This document shows, one piece after another, positions 26,227-35,347 of a DNA stretch of 64,000 bases; position 1 is the stretch's first letter; the number at the start of each line of letters is the position of its first letter. Position numbers and translations under genes: made by a program. The notes beneath the pieces were generated by a model. It was not told where the DNA came from. It made no database searches and worked only from the letters and a program-made list of their open reading frames with translations. The stretch is from the NCBI RefSeq assembly GCF_947072515.1, contig NZ_CAMTIG010000019.1, forward strand, positions 1-64,000, read 5' to 3'. Source of the DNA: an uncultured Clostridium sp. (GTDB lineage: Bacteria; Bacillota; Clostridia; Clostridiales; Clostridiaceae).

Positions 26227-27672
26227 CTAACATTTTTCTACAGCTTTTATAAGGTAATTTTTAAGATTTTCTCTTTGATTTAAGAATATTATTGGTTCCA
26301 CCTTATATCCACTTATTCCATCAACATAATTTAAATATATCTCTTTATCTATTCCATCTATATTTTTAAGGAATGTAATAATATCTCCTGATACTCTTTC
26401 TTTATATGTTGAATCTAGTTCTATATAAAAACTTTTTATTGTATTTTCCTCTAAAGATTTTAGTATTTCATTCTTTATAAGAGTTTCTACATATGCAAGT
26501 CTTAATACATTTCCTGTTCCTTGGCATAGAGTACATTTTTCTTCTATACTATCATAAATACTCTTACCTCTTCTTCTTCTTGATATTTGAATTAAGTCTA
26601 ACTCTGTAAATGGGAATATTTTAGAGTTCCCTCCATCTTTACTTAATGATTTTTTTAATTCTCTCATTACAGTAAATCTATCATTTTTATCTCTTAAATC
26701 AATAAAATCAATAACTATTATTCCACTTAAGTTTCTAAGCATTATTTGTTTTCCAATTTCTCTAGCAGCTTCTACATTTGTTTCTAATACAGTCTTTTGA
26801 AGATTTTTTTCTTTTATATTCTTCCCGCTATTAATATCTATAACATACATAGCTTCTGTTCTCTCGATAACTATATTTCCACCACAAGGTAGTGCTATTT
26901 TATTATGTCTTAACTTAAGTATTTCTTTTTCTATATCTAAATAATCAAAAAGTGTTCTAAGTCCTTCGTATCTTTCTATAATTACATTTTCTTTATCTAG
27001 AAACTTTTTTATAAACTCTTCATCATTTTCATTATTTACATATATTTTTAAATCTTCCTTAGTTATATTATCTATTATAACTTTACTTAATGCTGCTTTT
27101 TTTCCAAATACTCTCTCACAAGTATTACTATAATTAAGTTTTCTTAAAAGCTCATCATAAATATCTTTTAATCTATTACTCTCATTTTCCAAAGCTTCTA
27201 AAGGAGCTTTTGCTCCTTCAGTTCTTATTGTAAGCGTAACTCCATCTATCTTTTTAAGTTCTGCTAAAATAAGCTGTTTTTTAACATCATCATTTATTCT
27301 TTTAGAAAATACTATTCCATCATTTCCTTTAGATAAAACAATATATTTTCCTGGAATACTAACTTTATGCGTAACTTTAGCTCCCTTATCTCCTAAGGGC
27401 TCTTTTAAAACTTCAACTAAAAGCTCATCGCCTTTTTTTACATTTAATTTTTTAAGTTCATCACTATAATACATGTAACCTTCTTTTGAAAGTCCCATAT
27501 CTAAAAATATTGAATTTATTCCAGGTACAATATTTTTAATCTTTGCTTTATATATTTCTCCTACTGTAGGCTCTTCTGTTTTCTCTTCTATAAAACATTC
27601 TTCTAAAATTCCATTATCTCTTACAGCTACTCTTAAAAACTTTTCGCTTCTTTCAATACAAATTTCTCTCAT
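26227..27672 (-). CDS. rng: ribonuclease G/E
   Basis: 481 residues. An S1-like domain (~35-115) sits within the catalytic region. Metal-binding Asp motifs YVIDINSGK and IIVIDFIDL and the zinc-link CTLCQGTG are visible. The long RNase E C-terminal scaffold is missing, so it is RNase G type. Start is taken as ATG 27672 (MREICIERS), just after the stop of the upstream gene; a further upstream in-frame start at 27699 would overlap that gene. It processes rRNA and degrades mRNA. Confidence 0.9.
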   Translation of the reverse strand: MREICIERSEKFLRVAVRDNGILEECFIEEKTEEPTVGEIYKAKIKNIVPGINSIFLDMGLSKEGYMYYSDELKKLNVKKGDELLVEVLKEPLGDKGAKVTHKVSIPGKYIVLSKGNDGIVFSKRINDDVKKQLILAELKKIDGVTLTIRTEGAKAPLEALENESNRLKDIYDELLRKLNYSNTCERVFGKKAALSKVIIDNITKEDLKIYVNNENDEEFIKKFLDKENVIIERYEGLRTLFDYLDIEKEILKLRHNKIALPCGGNIVIERTEAMYVIDINSGKNIKEKNLQKTVLETNVEAAREIGKQIMLRNLSGIIVIDFIDLRDKNDRFTVMRELKKSLSKDGGNSKIFPFTELDLIQISRRRRGKSIYDSIEEKCTLCQGTGNVLRLAYVETLIKNEILKSLEENTIKSFYIELDSTYKERVSGDIITFLKNIDGIDKEIYLNYVDGISGYKVEPIIFLNQRENLKNYLIKAVEKC

Positions 27673-27685
27673 CAATTTCCACTTC

Positions 27686-28396
27686 CTATATACATTCATA
27701 TAATGGAACTAATTTGTCCCCTTTAAAACAATACATTTCTTCTCTTTTTATATCAACAAATTCATCATTTAAAACATTAGTAGTATTTTTCTTTATTAAA
27801 TCTACTACTAAATCCGCTGATAAATGTTCTCTACTTCCTGCACTTATAAGTACATTGAAGATTCCTTCATCATCTTTAGACCAGTACTTTATCTCTTTAA
27901 CCATTGGTCTAATATCAACTTCTCTTTCTGAACGTTTTGATCTTTTTGTCATTATCCATTCTTCTTTATTCATTAACTCTTCCATTTCTTTATCAAAGTT
28001 TGAAAGGTCTGAATATTTTATTTTCATTATATATCTAGCTCCATCTATTAATGCCATAGCTTGTGGAACCTTTTTTTCATTTTGTTTTGGCGCTGGAATA
28101 AATACAGCTTTTGAAAACTTTACGCCTCTAGCAGAACTTTTATTTAATCTTTCTACTATTTCATCTAAATCTACTTCTTCATCTAACTCCATGTCCATAT
28201 ACTCTCCATCTGAATATACTCCTACCGATAGAGGTTGTGCTATTGATGTAGCCATATGTGGATTGAATCCTTGTGAGTAGTGAATTGGTAGTTCTGACCT
28301 TCTAATAGATCTTTGTATAGTTCTTAAAAGATCTAAGTGAGATATAAATTTTATATCTGCTTCTTTTGTATATTTAATTAAGTAACGCACCTTCAA
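27686..28396 (-). CDS. TIGR03936-type radical-SAM-linked protein
   Basis: 236 residues, opening MRYLIKYTKEADIKFISHLDLLRTIQR if GTG 28390 is used, or a TTG two codons earlier (28396). Related proteins begin at the MRYLI point, so GTG 28390 may be the real start. It always sits beside the radical SAM gene upstream, which it overlaps by about 20 bp here, so translation is coupled. Its biochemical role is not established; the pair is tied to rng and rplU by synteny. Confidence 0.82.
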   Translation of the reverse strand: MKVRYLIKYTKEADIKFISHLDLLRTIQRSIRRSELPIHYSQGFNPHMATSIAQPLSVGVYSDGEYMDMELDEEVDLDEIVERLNKSSARGVKFSKAVFIPAPKQNEKKVPQAMALIDGARYIMKIKYSDLSNFDKEMEELMNKEEWIMTKRSKRSEREVDIRPMVKEIKYWSKDDEGIFNVLISAGSREHLSADLVVDLIKKNTTNVLNDEFVDIKREEMYCFKGDKLVPLYECI

Positions 28397-30227
28397 AACA
28401 CTTCCCTTCTTTAAAGTTTACGTTAACTCCACACCCTGTACATCCTTTTCTACAGTTTTGTGTAAGTTCTGCTTTTTTAGCTTTTTCATTTTCATTCTCT
28501 AAATATTTTCTTGTAACACCTATATTTATAAAGTCCCATGGTAATATTTCATCATAACTTCTCTCTCTAAATGCATAGAAGTCTCCATCTATATTACATT
28601 CTTCTAAAGCTTCTATCCAAGTATCAAATTTGAAATATTCACTCCATCCATCAAATCTACATCCTTTTTCAAATGCCTTAATTAATACATCTCCAAGTTT
28701 TCTATCTCCTCTTGCAAATATAGCTTCTAAATATGAAGTTGTTTGCTCATGATAGTTATAAACTACTGCTGGAGATTTTAATGAATATTTAACAGCTTTA
28801 ATTTTTTCAATAACTTCTTCTCTTCTTTCCATAGGTGCCCATTGGAATGGTGTAAATGCCTTTGGAATAAGTATTGATGTACTTACTGTAACTCTAAGCC
28901 CTCTATTTCTTACCTCTTTAGGAACTTGGAAATATTGATCCACAATCTTTTGTGCTAAATCCCCAATTGCTGCACAATCCTCTCTATTTTCATAAGGTAA
29001 TCCTATAATAAAGTAAAGTTTTAATCTGCTCCATCCTGCTTCAAAAGCACTTTTAGCAGCTTCTAATATCTTTTCTTCTGTTAACCCTTTATTTATTATA
29101 TCCCTCATTCTTTGAGAACCAGCTTCTGGTGCAAAAGTTAATCCAGATTTTCTTACCTTTTGAATTTCCTTAATTAAATCTACTGAAAAAGCATCAACTC
29201 TTATAGATGGTAGTGCTACTCCTACTTTATTTCCTTCATGCTCTTTTATTAAATCATTTATAAGATTTTGAATATCTGAATAATCACAGGTACTTAATGA
29301 TGCTAGAGATATTTCCTGATACCCTGTAGCTTTAACCATTTCTCTTGCTTGATTTACAAGTGTTTCACGTGTTTTTTCTCTAACTGGTCTATAAATCATT
29401 CCTGCTTGACAAAATCTGCACCCATTTGTGCATCCTCTAAATGTTTCAAGGACTATTCTATCATGAACAATCTCACTATATGGTACAACCATTTCTGTTG
29501 GATAATCTACTTTATCAAAATCATTTATTATTCTTTTTTTAACTTCCTTAGGTACATCATCATATTTTGGTTTAAATTCTTTAATAGTACCATCTTCATT
29601 ATAAGAAACTTCATATAATGATGGTACATAGATACCTTCTATCTTAGAAATTTCTCTTAAGAAACCTTTTTTATCATTTTTTCCTTTATATTTTTTATAA
29701 ACATCAAGGACATCATTCATCATTTCTTCCCCTTCTCCAAGTTCGAAGAAATCAATGATTTCATGAAGTGGCTCTGGATTATAAGCACATGGACCACCTG
29801 CCATTATTATAGGGTCATTCTCACTTCTTTCAGAAGATCTTAGTGGAATCCCTGACATATCTAACATATTTAATATATTTGTATAGCTCATTTCGTATTG
29901 AAGGGTAAACCCAAGCATATTAAATTCTTTTAATGGTGTTTTTGTTTCTAAAGAATATAAAGAAATATTATTTTTTCTTAGTTCTTCTTCCATGTCTGGC
30001 CATGGTGCAAAAACTCTTTCGCAATATGTATCTTTTCTTCCATTTATCGTATGATAAAGTATTCTTGTTCCTAAGTGTGACATTCCTACCTCATATACAT
30101 CTGGGAAACAAAAAGCAAATCTTAAATCTATATCTTTTAAATCTTTTACTACTTCGTTTAATTCTCCACCAACGTATCTTGATGGCTTCTCAACTCTACA
30201 TAAGATACTATCAGTAATTTTATTCAT
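28374..30227 (-). CDS. TIGR03960 family B12-type radical SAM protein
   Basis: 617 residues. The N-terminal part resembles a cobalamin-binding-like domain (FPDVYEVGMSHLGTRILY). The radical SAM core has the CxxxCxxC cluster motif GCTNGCRFCQAG, followed by EISLASLSTCDYS. The C-terminus adds CRKGCTGCGVN, a second Cys cluster. Substrate unknown; rRNA or tRNA modification is often proposed because of its place in the ribosomal run. AGGAGG precedes the ATG. Confidence 0.85.
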   Translation of the reverse strand: MNKITDSILCRVEKPSRYVGGELNEVVKDLKDIDLRFAFCFPDVYEVGMSHLGTRILYHTINGRKDTYCERVFAPWPDMEEELRKNNISLYSLETKTPLKEFNMLGFTLQYEMSYTNILNMLDMSGIPLRSSERSENDPIIMAGGPCAYNPEPLHEIIDFFELGEGEEMMNDVLDVYKKYKGKNDKKGFLREISKIEGIYVPSLYEVSYNEDGTIKEFKPKYDDVPKEVKKRIINDFDKVDYPTEMVVPYSEIVHDRIVLETFRGCTNGCRFCQAGMIYRPVREKTRETLVNQAREMVKATGYQEISLASLSTCDYSDIQNLINDLIKEHEGNKVGVALPSIRVDAFSVDLIKEIQKVRKSGLTFAPEAGSQRMRDIINKGLTEEKILEAAKSAFEAGWSRLKLYFIIGLPYENREDCAAIGDLAQKIVDQYFQVPKEVRNRGLRVTVSTSILIPKAFTPFQWAPMERREEVIEKIKAVKYSLKSPAVVYNYHEQTTSYLEAIFARGDRKLGDVLIKAFEKGCRFDGWSEYFKFDTWIEALEECNIDGDFYAFRERSYDEILPWDFINIGVTRKYLENENEKAKKAELTQNCRKGCTGCGVNVNFKEGKCFEGALLN

Positions 30228-30355
30228 GAATATATCCTCCTAAATTTCAAAGTTCTTTCCTATATATATTTCTTTATTCTAGCATAAAACCTTAATTTCT
30301 TCTATTATTTTATAAAAGTGAATCTTCCCATTTTATTCACCATTATATAAAATTT

Positions 30356-30487
30356 AAGCCCTTAAAAAAACAAAATAAGCGGAATACTTAAACTTGTTTC
30401 ATTAAGGGCTTTCTATCTTTGCGAAAGATAGCTTTTAGTGTGGAAATTAATGGTTTCATTTTGAAAGATATTGTAAAGATAGCTTTC
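30356..30487 (-). other. structured spacer with competing stems
   Basis: Between spoIVFB and the radical SAM gene. AAGCCCTTAA (30356-30365) pairs with TTAAGGGCTT (30402-30411), with inner AAACAA/TTGTTT pairs. A second perfect hairpin is at 30413-30431 (CTATCTTT/AAAGATAG). Another AAAGATAGCTTTC copy at 30475-30487 could pair with the same arm instead. The stems overlap like an attenuator, but I recognise no riboswitch class. Confidence 0.4.
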
Positions 30488-30494
30488 TTTTATA

Positions 30495-31349
30495 TTATTG
30501 CTCATTTTTCAAAATTAAATACTCCTTTAGAGAAATATTTCCATATTTTTTCAGAGCTTCAATTACTTCATCTTCTTTTATCATTCCTAAAAATTTTAAT
30601 TCCTCATCTAATATATAAAATTCATTAAATTTATTTCTATCTATTATCTTTAAAAGATTTAAAAGTTTATTCTTATGAGAAACAGAAACACTTCTATTTT
30701 CTATGTACTCATATTTTTCTATTAGGTTTCCCTTTCTAAAAAGATTATCCATCATCATATAAATAGTTGATTTTTTTTCAATATAACTAGAATATATTAT
30801 AAGTCCCGAAACTAACACTAAGCCTATTTCAAAATTATTTTTTGATAATCCCAATATAAAGATATAAGATAAGAAAAAGACAAATATATAACTAGTACCT
30901 CTTATTACTCTCTTTGCTTTCCTATAAGTAATCCACCTTGATAATATTATCTCTAAAATCTTAGATCCATCTAAAGGATATGCAGGTATCATATTAAATA
31001 TAAATAATCCCAAATTAATATTTCCAATTATCATTAAATGCTCATTATAACTAATATTACTTATACAAAAACATAAAATAAAAATCAAAAGATTCATACT
31101 AGGTCCACTTAAATATAAATTTAATTTTTGAAAATCTTCTAAATCATTAACATCTGTTAATTTTGCATTTGTCCCAGTTAAACTTACGTTAAACTCATGT
31201 AGTTTACAGCCATATAAATTCCCTACAATTATGTGAGTAAATTCATGTATCAATACTGATATTACACTTATGAATATTCCTTCATTTATAGTCATTATTA
31301 TAATTAACAAGATAGCCTCTAAGATTAAGCTTTTTATAGATTTATTCAT
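30495..31349 (-). CDS. spoIVFB: SpoIVFB-like M50 intramembrane metalloprotease
   Basis: 284 residues with several membrane helices, zinc motif H35-E-F-T-H39 and the second motif YPLDGSK. A CBS-like domain ends the protein (~225-284). SpoIVFB in the forespore outer membrane cuts pro-sigma-K late in sporulation. It starts 17 bp after the short spoIVFA-position gene. A general site-2 protease is the alternative, but synteny supports SpoIVFB. Confidence 0.85.
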   Translation of the reverse strand: MNKSIKSLILEAILLIIIMTINEGIFISVISVLIHEFTHIIVGNLYGCKLHEFNVSLTGTNAKLTDVNDLEDFQKLNLYLSGPSMNLLIFILCFCISNISYNEHLMIIGNINLGLFIFNMIPAYPLDGSKILEIILSRWITYRKAKRVIRGTSYIFVFFLSYIFILGLSKNNFEIGLVLVSGLIIYSSYIEKKSTIYMMMDNLFRKGNLIEKYEYIENRSVSVSHKNKLLNLLKIIDRNKFNEFYILDEELKFLGMIKEDEVIEALKKYGNISLKEYLILKNEQ

Positions 31350-31366
31350 TTTAGTTCCAATAAACC

Positions 31367-31738
31367 TTATTTTTCTATCTCTATCTTAAATTCTTTTATC
31401 GCCTCTAAGACTTTACCTTTTAAACTCAAAGCTATTTCTTTTTCATTAAAATAATAATCTGTTTTTATAATTCCACTTATGTTCTTATAGACTTCTTGTA
31501 ATCTAGTATCTTTAGATACATTTGTAAAATACACTATTCCCCCAATTAAAGATATTCCTATTATTTGTGTTAATATCATCTCAACAGTTCCATTTTTCTT
31601 TTCTCTTTTAGTTCTTCTTGAAGAATTCACTATATTTTGATTTGTATAACCTTCTCCTCTTACGTAACTACTTTTCCCTGTAGAAATCCCTCTCACTCCT
31701 CTGTAATAATCCTCATATTCGCTTCTATAATATCCCAT
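31367..31738 (-). CDS. short protein in SpoIVFA position, no LytM domain
   Basis: 123 residues: a basic, Tyr/Arg-rich cytoplasmic N-terminus, one membrane helix (~55-75, ILTQIIGISLIGGIVYF), and about 45 extracytoplasmic residues. It precedes spoIVFB as SpoIVFA does, but the C-terminal M23/LytM-like domain present in B. subtilis SpoIVFA (264 residues) is absent; the frame ends at a TAA with no continuation visible. Start is ATG 31738, behind GGAGGAAGGAG, not the TTG at 31753. It may still regulate SpoIVFB through the membrane helix. Confidence 0.7.
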   Translation of the reverse strand: MGYYRSEYEDYYRGVRGISTGKSSYVRGEGYTNQNIVNSSRRTKREKKNGTVEMILTQIIGISLIGGIVYFTNVSKDTRLQEVYKNISGIIKTDYYFNEKEIALSLKGKVLEAIKEFKIEIEK

Positions 31739-31855
31739 TTCTCCTTCCTCCAATTCCCTTCTATTATTAATTTATATTTTTTCCTCCTATCCTTTATTCC
31801 TATTTAAGATTCTTAACTTATCCTTTTTTATATTTTTTTATTTTTTCCATACAAA

Positions 31856-31886
31856 AAAGGCCACATCTTTTGATGTAGCCTTTAAA
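31856..31886 (-). terminator. terminator of rodA
   Basis: AAAGGC..ACATC pairs with GATGT..GCCTTT (31856-31883), T-run on the - strand. Confidence 0.85.
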
Positions 31887-31890
31887 CTAT

Positions 31891-33051
31891 TTAAAACCTT
31901 ATTGATTTCCTTCTCATTCCTATATTAATTACCAATCCTATTGTCATCATAATTGATAGAAGTGAACTTCCTCCATAACTAATTAATGGAAGTGTTATTC
32001 CTGTAATCGGCATAAGTCCTATAGTCATCCCAATATTCTGGAATATAGCAAATAAGAAATATGCAGTAATTCCTATACAAATTATCATTCCAAAAGTATC
32101 TTTTGCGCTCCGTGCAATATTAATCATTTTCACGATTAATATTCCATACATTGTAAGTAAGAATATTACTCCTACAAATCCCCAATTTTCTGCTGTTGTT
32201 GAGAATATAAAGTCTGTTTGAATTTCTGGAACGTGTTGAGCTGCATATCCTGATGTACCATCATTAGCTAGTGATGGTCTATCTCCAAACAAGCCTCCAG
32301 TACCAACACTTATTAAGGATTGACTTAAATGGTATCCTGTTGTTGATGCATTGGCTGATGGATTTAAGAACGATGTTACTCTGGCCTTTTGATATGGCTG
32401 AATTAACCCTACATTCCATACAATTGCAACAAACACAACTAATCCTAAAAATCCTCCAATAAATATTCTCTTATCTAATCCGGCGACAAAATATATCCCT
32501 AATACAATAAAGAAACAAACCATTGTCATTCCCATATCCGGTTGTATTACGATAAATATCATAGGAATAAGAGCATATATAGTAAGTTTTATAAAATTTC
32601 TTAAATTATTTATTTGTAAATCCATTTCTTCTAAACATTTTGCAAGCATCATAATCATTGCAACCTTTGCAATTTCCGATGGTTGAAAAGATAGAGGTCC
32701 AAGCCTTATCCATCCTCTTGCTCCATTTATGGTAGTTCCTAAAACCCTTGTAAGTAATAACAATGCTATAGAAACCCAATAAAATATTGGAACATAATTG
32801 TAAAAAACTCTATAATCTATTGCTATACATATATACATCGCTACTAGTGAAACAATCATCCATGTAAATTGTTTTTCAGCAAATGTTAATCCATAAGTTC
32901 CCTTTGTACAAAGATATATATTAAGTATTCCAAACATAACTATCACAATAGTTACAAATAATAACACTTTATCCATGTCTCTAAAGTTTCTTCTAATAGA
33001 TCCTTTACTACTGCTTCCACTATTATCAAATAGTAAATCTCGTCTAAGCAA
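31891..33051 (-). CDS. rodA: RodA peptidoglycan glycosyltransferase (SEDS)
   Basis: 386 residues with about ten membrane helices. SEDS motifs include RGWIRLGPLSFQPSEIAKVAMIM, the VIQPDMGMTMVCF segment with the catalytic Asp, and PLISYGGSS at the end. It polymerises lipid II with PBP2 in lateral wall growth. Start is TTG 33051, seven bases after AGGAGG; the ATG at 33087 lies inside an upstream hairpin. Last gene of the minCDE-rodA series, 250 bp from minE with a terminator between. Confidence 0.93.
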   Translation of the reverse strand: MLRRDLLFDNSGSSSKGSIRRNFRDMDKVLLFVTIVIVMFGILNIYLCTKGTYGLTFAEKQFTWMIVSLVAMYICIAIDYRVFYNYVPIFYWVSIALLLLTRVLGTTINGARGWIRLGPLSFQPSEIAKVAMIMMLAKCLEEMDLQINNLRNFIKLTIYALIPMIFIVIQPDMGMTMVCFFIVLGIYFVAGLDKRIFIGGFLGLVVFVAIVWNVGLIQPYQKARVTSFLNPSANASTTGYHLSQSLISVGTGGLFGDRPSLANDGTSGYAAQHVPEIQTDFIFSTTAENWGFVGVIFLLTMYGILIVKMINIARSAKDTFGMIICIGITAYFLFAIFQNIGMTIGLMPITGITLPLISYGGSSLLSIMMTIGLVINIGMRRKSIRF

Positions 33052-33064
33052 TACTACACCTCCT

Positions 33065-33090
33065 AGTATGTTATTGTTCAGTAACATACT
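33065..33090 (-). other. hairpin in rodA leader
   Basis: AGTATGTTA (33065-33073) pairs perfectly with TAACATACT (33082-33090), immediately before the AGGAGG of rodA. It could be an operator palindrome or an RNA hairpin modulating translation. Confidence 0.55.
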
Positions 33091-33252
33091 CTATTATATA
33101 TCATAATCTTTTCATTCTCTATAAAAAACATACTTACATTATAAAAAATAATAAAATTTTAATAAACATCTTTTATTTCATTCTTTTAAAATCTAATTTT
33201 GAGATATTCTGTTATTATTTTAATTTTATTCTTTATAACATAATTTTATATA

Positions 33253-33294
33253 GAAAAAAGCCACGTAGTAATATTACTATTTTGTCTACGTAGC
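33253..33294 (-). terminator. terminator of minCDE
   Basis: GCCACGTAG (33260-33268) with CTACGTAGC (33286-33294), one mismatch, T-run on the - strand. Confidence 0.8.
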
Positions 33295-33301
33295 ATAAAT
33301 A

Positions 33302-33565
33302 TTATTGGCCTTTTATATTTTTAATCGGTATATTTGCAATAAGTGATGAAGGACCTTCACCTTCTTCAATACCACTTTTGCTTACCGATATTTCAACATC
33401 TTCGCCTTGAATTTCTATATATTTTGTAATAACTTGTAAGATTTCTGTTCTTATTTTTTCTAATGTTTCTTCTGGCAAGTCACCTCTATCGTGAATAAGT
33501 ATAAGCCTTAGTCTATCTTTTGCAATTTCTTTTGGTTTTTGTTTTCCGAAATTAAAAAATCCCAT
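33302..33565 (-). CDS. minE: cell division topological factor MinE
   Basis: 87 residues with an amphipathic N-terminus (MGFFNFGKQK), then KDRLRLILIHDRGDL, the MinD-contact and dimerisation part, and a beta-rich C-terminus. It releases MinD from the membrane to drive oscillation. GGAGG precedes the ATG, 13 bp after minD. Clostridial minCDE keeps MinE, unlike Bacillus which uses DivIVA. Confidence 0.93.
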   Translation of the reverse strand: MGFFNFGKQKPKEIAKDRLRLILIHDRGDLPEETLEKIRTEILQVITKYIEIQGEDVEISVSKSGIEEGEGPSSLIANIPIKNIKGQ

Positions 33566-33578
33566 ACTAAAAGCCTCC

Positions 33579-34376
33579 CTATTTACGTTTAAAAAGTTTC
33601 ATTAAATTCCCGAAAAATCCTGAATTTTCTTCGGTAAATTCCATTATTGGAACATCTTCACCATTTAATCTCTTAGCAATATTTTTAAATGCTTTTCCTG
33701 TTTGTGAATCCTCATCTAAAACTATTGGCTCTCCTTTGTTCGTTGACACTGATACTCTTTTATCATCTGGAACTACACCTAGAAGTTCTACTGATAATAC
33801 TTCTATAATATCATTTACTCCTAGCATATCCCCTCTAGCTGCCATTTCTGGGTTTAATCTATTTACTACTACTGAGTGATCAGTTATTCCTTTTGCATCA
33901 AGTTTTCCAATTACTCTATCAGCATCTCTGATTGAAGTTATTTCTGGATTTACTACAACTACAGCTTTTTCTGCTCCGATAGCTGCATTTTCAAATCCGC
34001 CTTCTATTCCTGCTGGAGAATCTATTAACACATAATCAAACTCTTCTTTAAGTTCTCTCACTATTTTAAGCATATCATTTGATTTTACATCATCTTTATC
34101 CTTTGATTGTGCTGTTGGTAACAAATGTAGATTTGGAAATCTCTTATCTTTTATTAAAGCTTGCTTTAATCTGCATCTATTTTCTATAACGTCTATTATT
34201 GTATACACAATTCTATTTTCAAGTCCCATTAATACATCTAGGTTTCTAAGTCCTGTATCACCATCAACTACAACTACTTTTTTCCCTAGTGATGCAAGTG
34301 CAGTTCCTAAGTTAGCTGTTGTTGTTGTTTTACCAACTCCCCCTTTACCTGATGTAATTACTATAGATACTCCCAT
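33579..34376 (-). CDS. minD: septum site-determining ATPase MinD
   Basis: 265 residues. Deviant Walker A GKGGVGKTT (10-18), DSPAGIE segment, and a C-terminal amphipathic helix (FFGNLMKLFKRK) that binds the membrane. It recruits MinC to the poles. Strong GGAGGG ribosome site, directly after minC. Confidence 0.95.
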   Translation of the reverse strand: MGVSIVITSGKGGVGKTTTTANLGTALASLGKKVVVVDGDTGLRNLDVLMGLENRIVYTIIDVIENRCRLKQALIKDKRFPNLHLLPTAQSKDKDDVKSNDMLKIVRELKEEFDYVLIDSPAGIEGGFENAAIGAEKAVVVVNPEITSIRDADRVIGKLDAKGITDHSVVVNRLNPEMAARGDMLGVNDIIEVLSVELLGVVPDDKRVSVSTNKGEPIVLDEDSQTGKAFKNIAKRLNGEDVPIMEFTEENSGFFGNLMKLFKRK

Positions 34377-34392
34377 TTAATTAATCCCTCCA

Positions 34393-35037
34393 CTAATAAA
34401 TGTATTTATTTACTAAGTATGGCTCTACTGTTATCATGCCATCTTTTATCTTCGCTATTTCTGGATATGTTGGCTTTTCAGAATCAGGTGACATAGCTAT
34501 TCTATCAGCTATTTTTAGTATTTCTGGGTAAAGTGAAAATGCTGCTATAACCGCTTTATCGTTTCCATTAGAACCAGCAAACACTGTTCCATTAATACTT
34601 CCAAGCACAATTACATTTCCTGTTGCTATAACTTCTGCTCCACTATTTATATCTCCAATAATGACCATATTGCCATTATAACTAACACACTGTCCGCCTC
34701 TTATAGTTTTTCTTAAAAACTTTGTTTTTCCTTCATATATTCCAGCAAATACCTTACTGTTTTCTACTACTTTCTTTTCTTCAGCATTTGAATTTAAAAC
34801 AATTTCGTTTATTCCAATTTTGTCTTTTAGACCCTCTTGTAGATGAATTAAATCCTTCTCCGTAATCATATTAAGATCGATTGTTATAGCCAATGAAATC
34901 CCCTTGTAAAATTGCTTTCCTTTTTCTAGCTTTTCTATAAGTTCTTTAAACATCTCACTATAATCTGGATATTTATTCATATCAATATCTGCAACAAGTC
35001 CTTTTCCATTTCCTTTGATTATTATGCCATCTTGCAC
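34393..35037 (-). CDS. minC: septum site-determining protein MinC
   Basis: 214 residues. N-terminal FtsZ-inhibiting domain and C-terminal beta-helix (KFLRKTIRGGQCVSYNGNMVIIGDINSGAEV). Start is GTG 35037, seven bases after GGAGG; an upstream in-frame start at 35058 would lie over the ribosome site. First gene of minCDE. Confidence 0.9.
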   Translation of the reverse strand: MQDGIIIKGNGKGLVADIDMNKYPDYSEMFKELIEKLEKGKQFYKGISLAITIDLNMITEKDLIHLQEGLKDKIGINEIVLNSNAEEKKVVENSKVFAGIYEGKTKFLRKTIRGGQCVSYNGNMVIIGDINSGAEVIATGNVIVLGSINGTVFAGSNGNDKAVIAAFSLYPEILKIADRIAMSPDSEKPTYPEIAKIKDGMITVEPYLVNKYIY

Positions 35038-35064
35038 GCTGATACCTCCGCTATACAATACACT

Positions 35065-35093
35065 TTAATATGTATTCTACAAATTTTTGTAAA
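35065..35093 (-). promoter_or_regulatory. sigma-A-type promoter for minCDE
   Basis: TTTACA (35088-35093), 17-nt spacer, TATTAA (35065-35070) on the - strand, just upstream of the minC ribosome site. Confidence 0.5.
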
Positions 35094-35309
35094 AACCTTT
35101 ATTTTAAATATTTTTATACTATATCATTATATCATCATTATACATTTTTTGATATAATCCTTTTATTTTTTCCTAATTTTTTATTTACAGCTTCATTTTT
35201 TCTAAAATTTCATTTCAAACTTTGCAAATTTATAACTTTATCACCTCTTTAAAAGAATTAAACATAACTCTATAATTTTAAATCTATTTTCAATTTTAAA
35301 AATTATTTT
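35094..35309. other. AT-rich spacer between min and mrdA copy 1
   Basis: About 215 bp of very AT-rich sequence. I see no gene, no stable hairpin and no clear operator. Confidence 0.5.
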
Positions 35310-35344
35310 TTAATTAAAATTAGGGCCACTTTAAGCAACCCTAA
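35310..35344 (-). terminator. terminator of PBP2 copy 1
   Basis: TTAGGG (35320-35325) with CCCTAA (35339-35344), T-rich tail on the - strand. Confidence 0.6.
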
Positions 35345-35347
35345 CCT

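Noticed and set aside
27714..28280. 188-residue + strand frame opposite the TIGR03936 gene
   Set aside because: Hydrophobic reverse reading of a conserved gene; no start signal.
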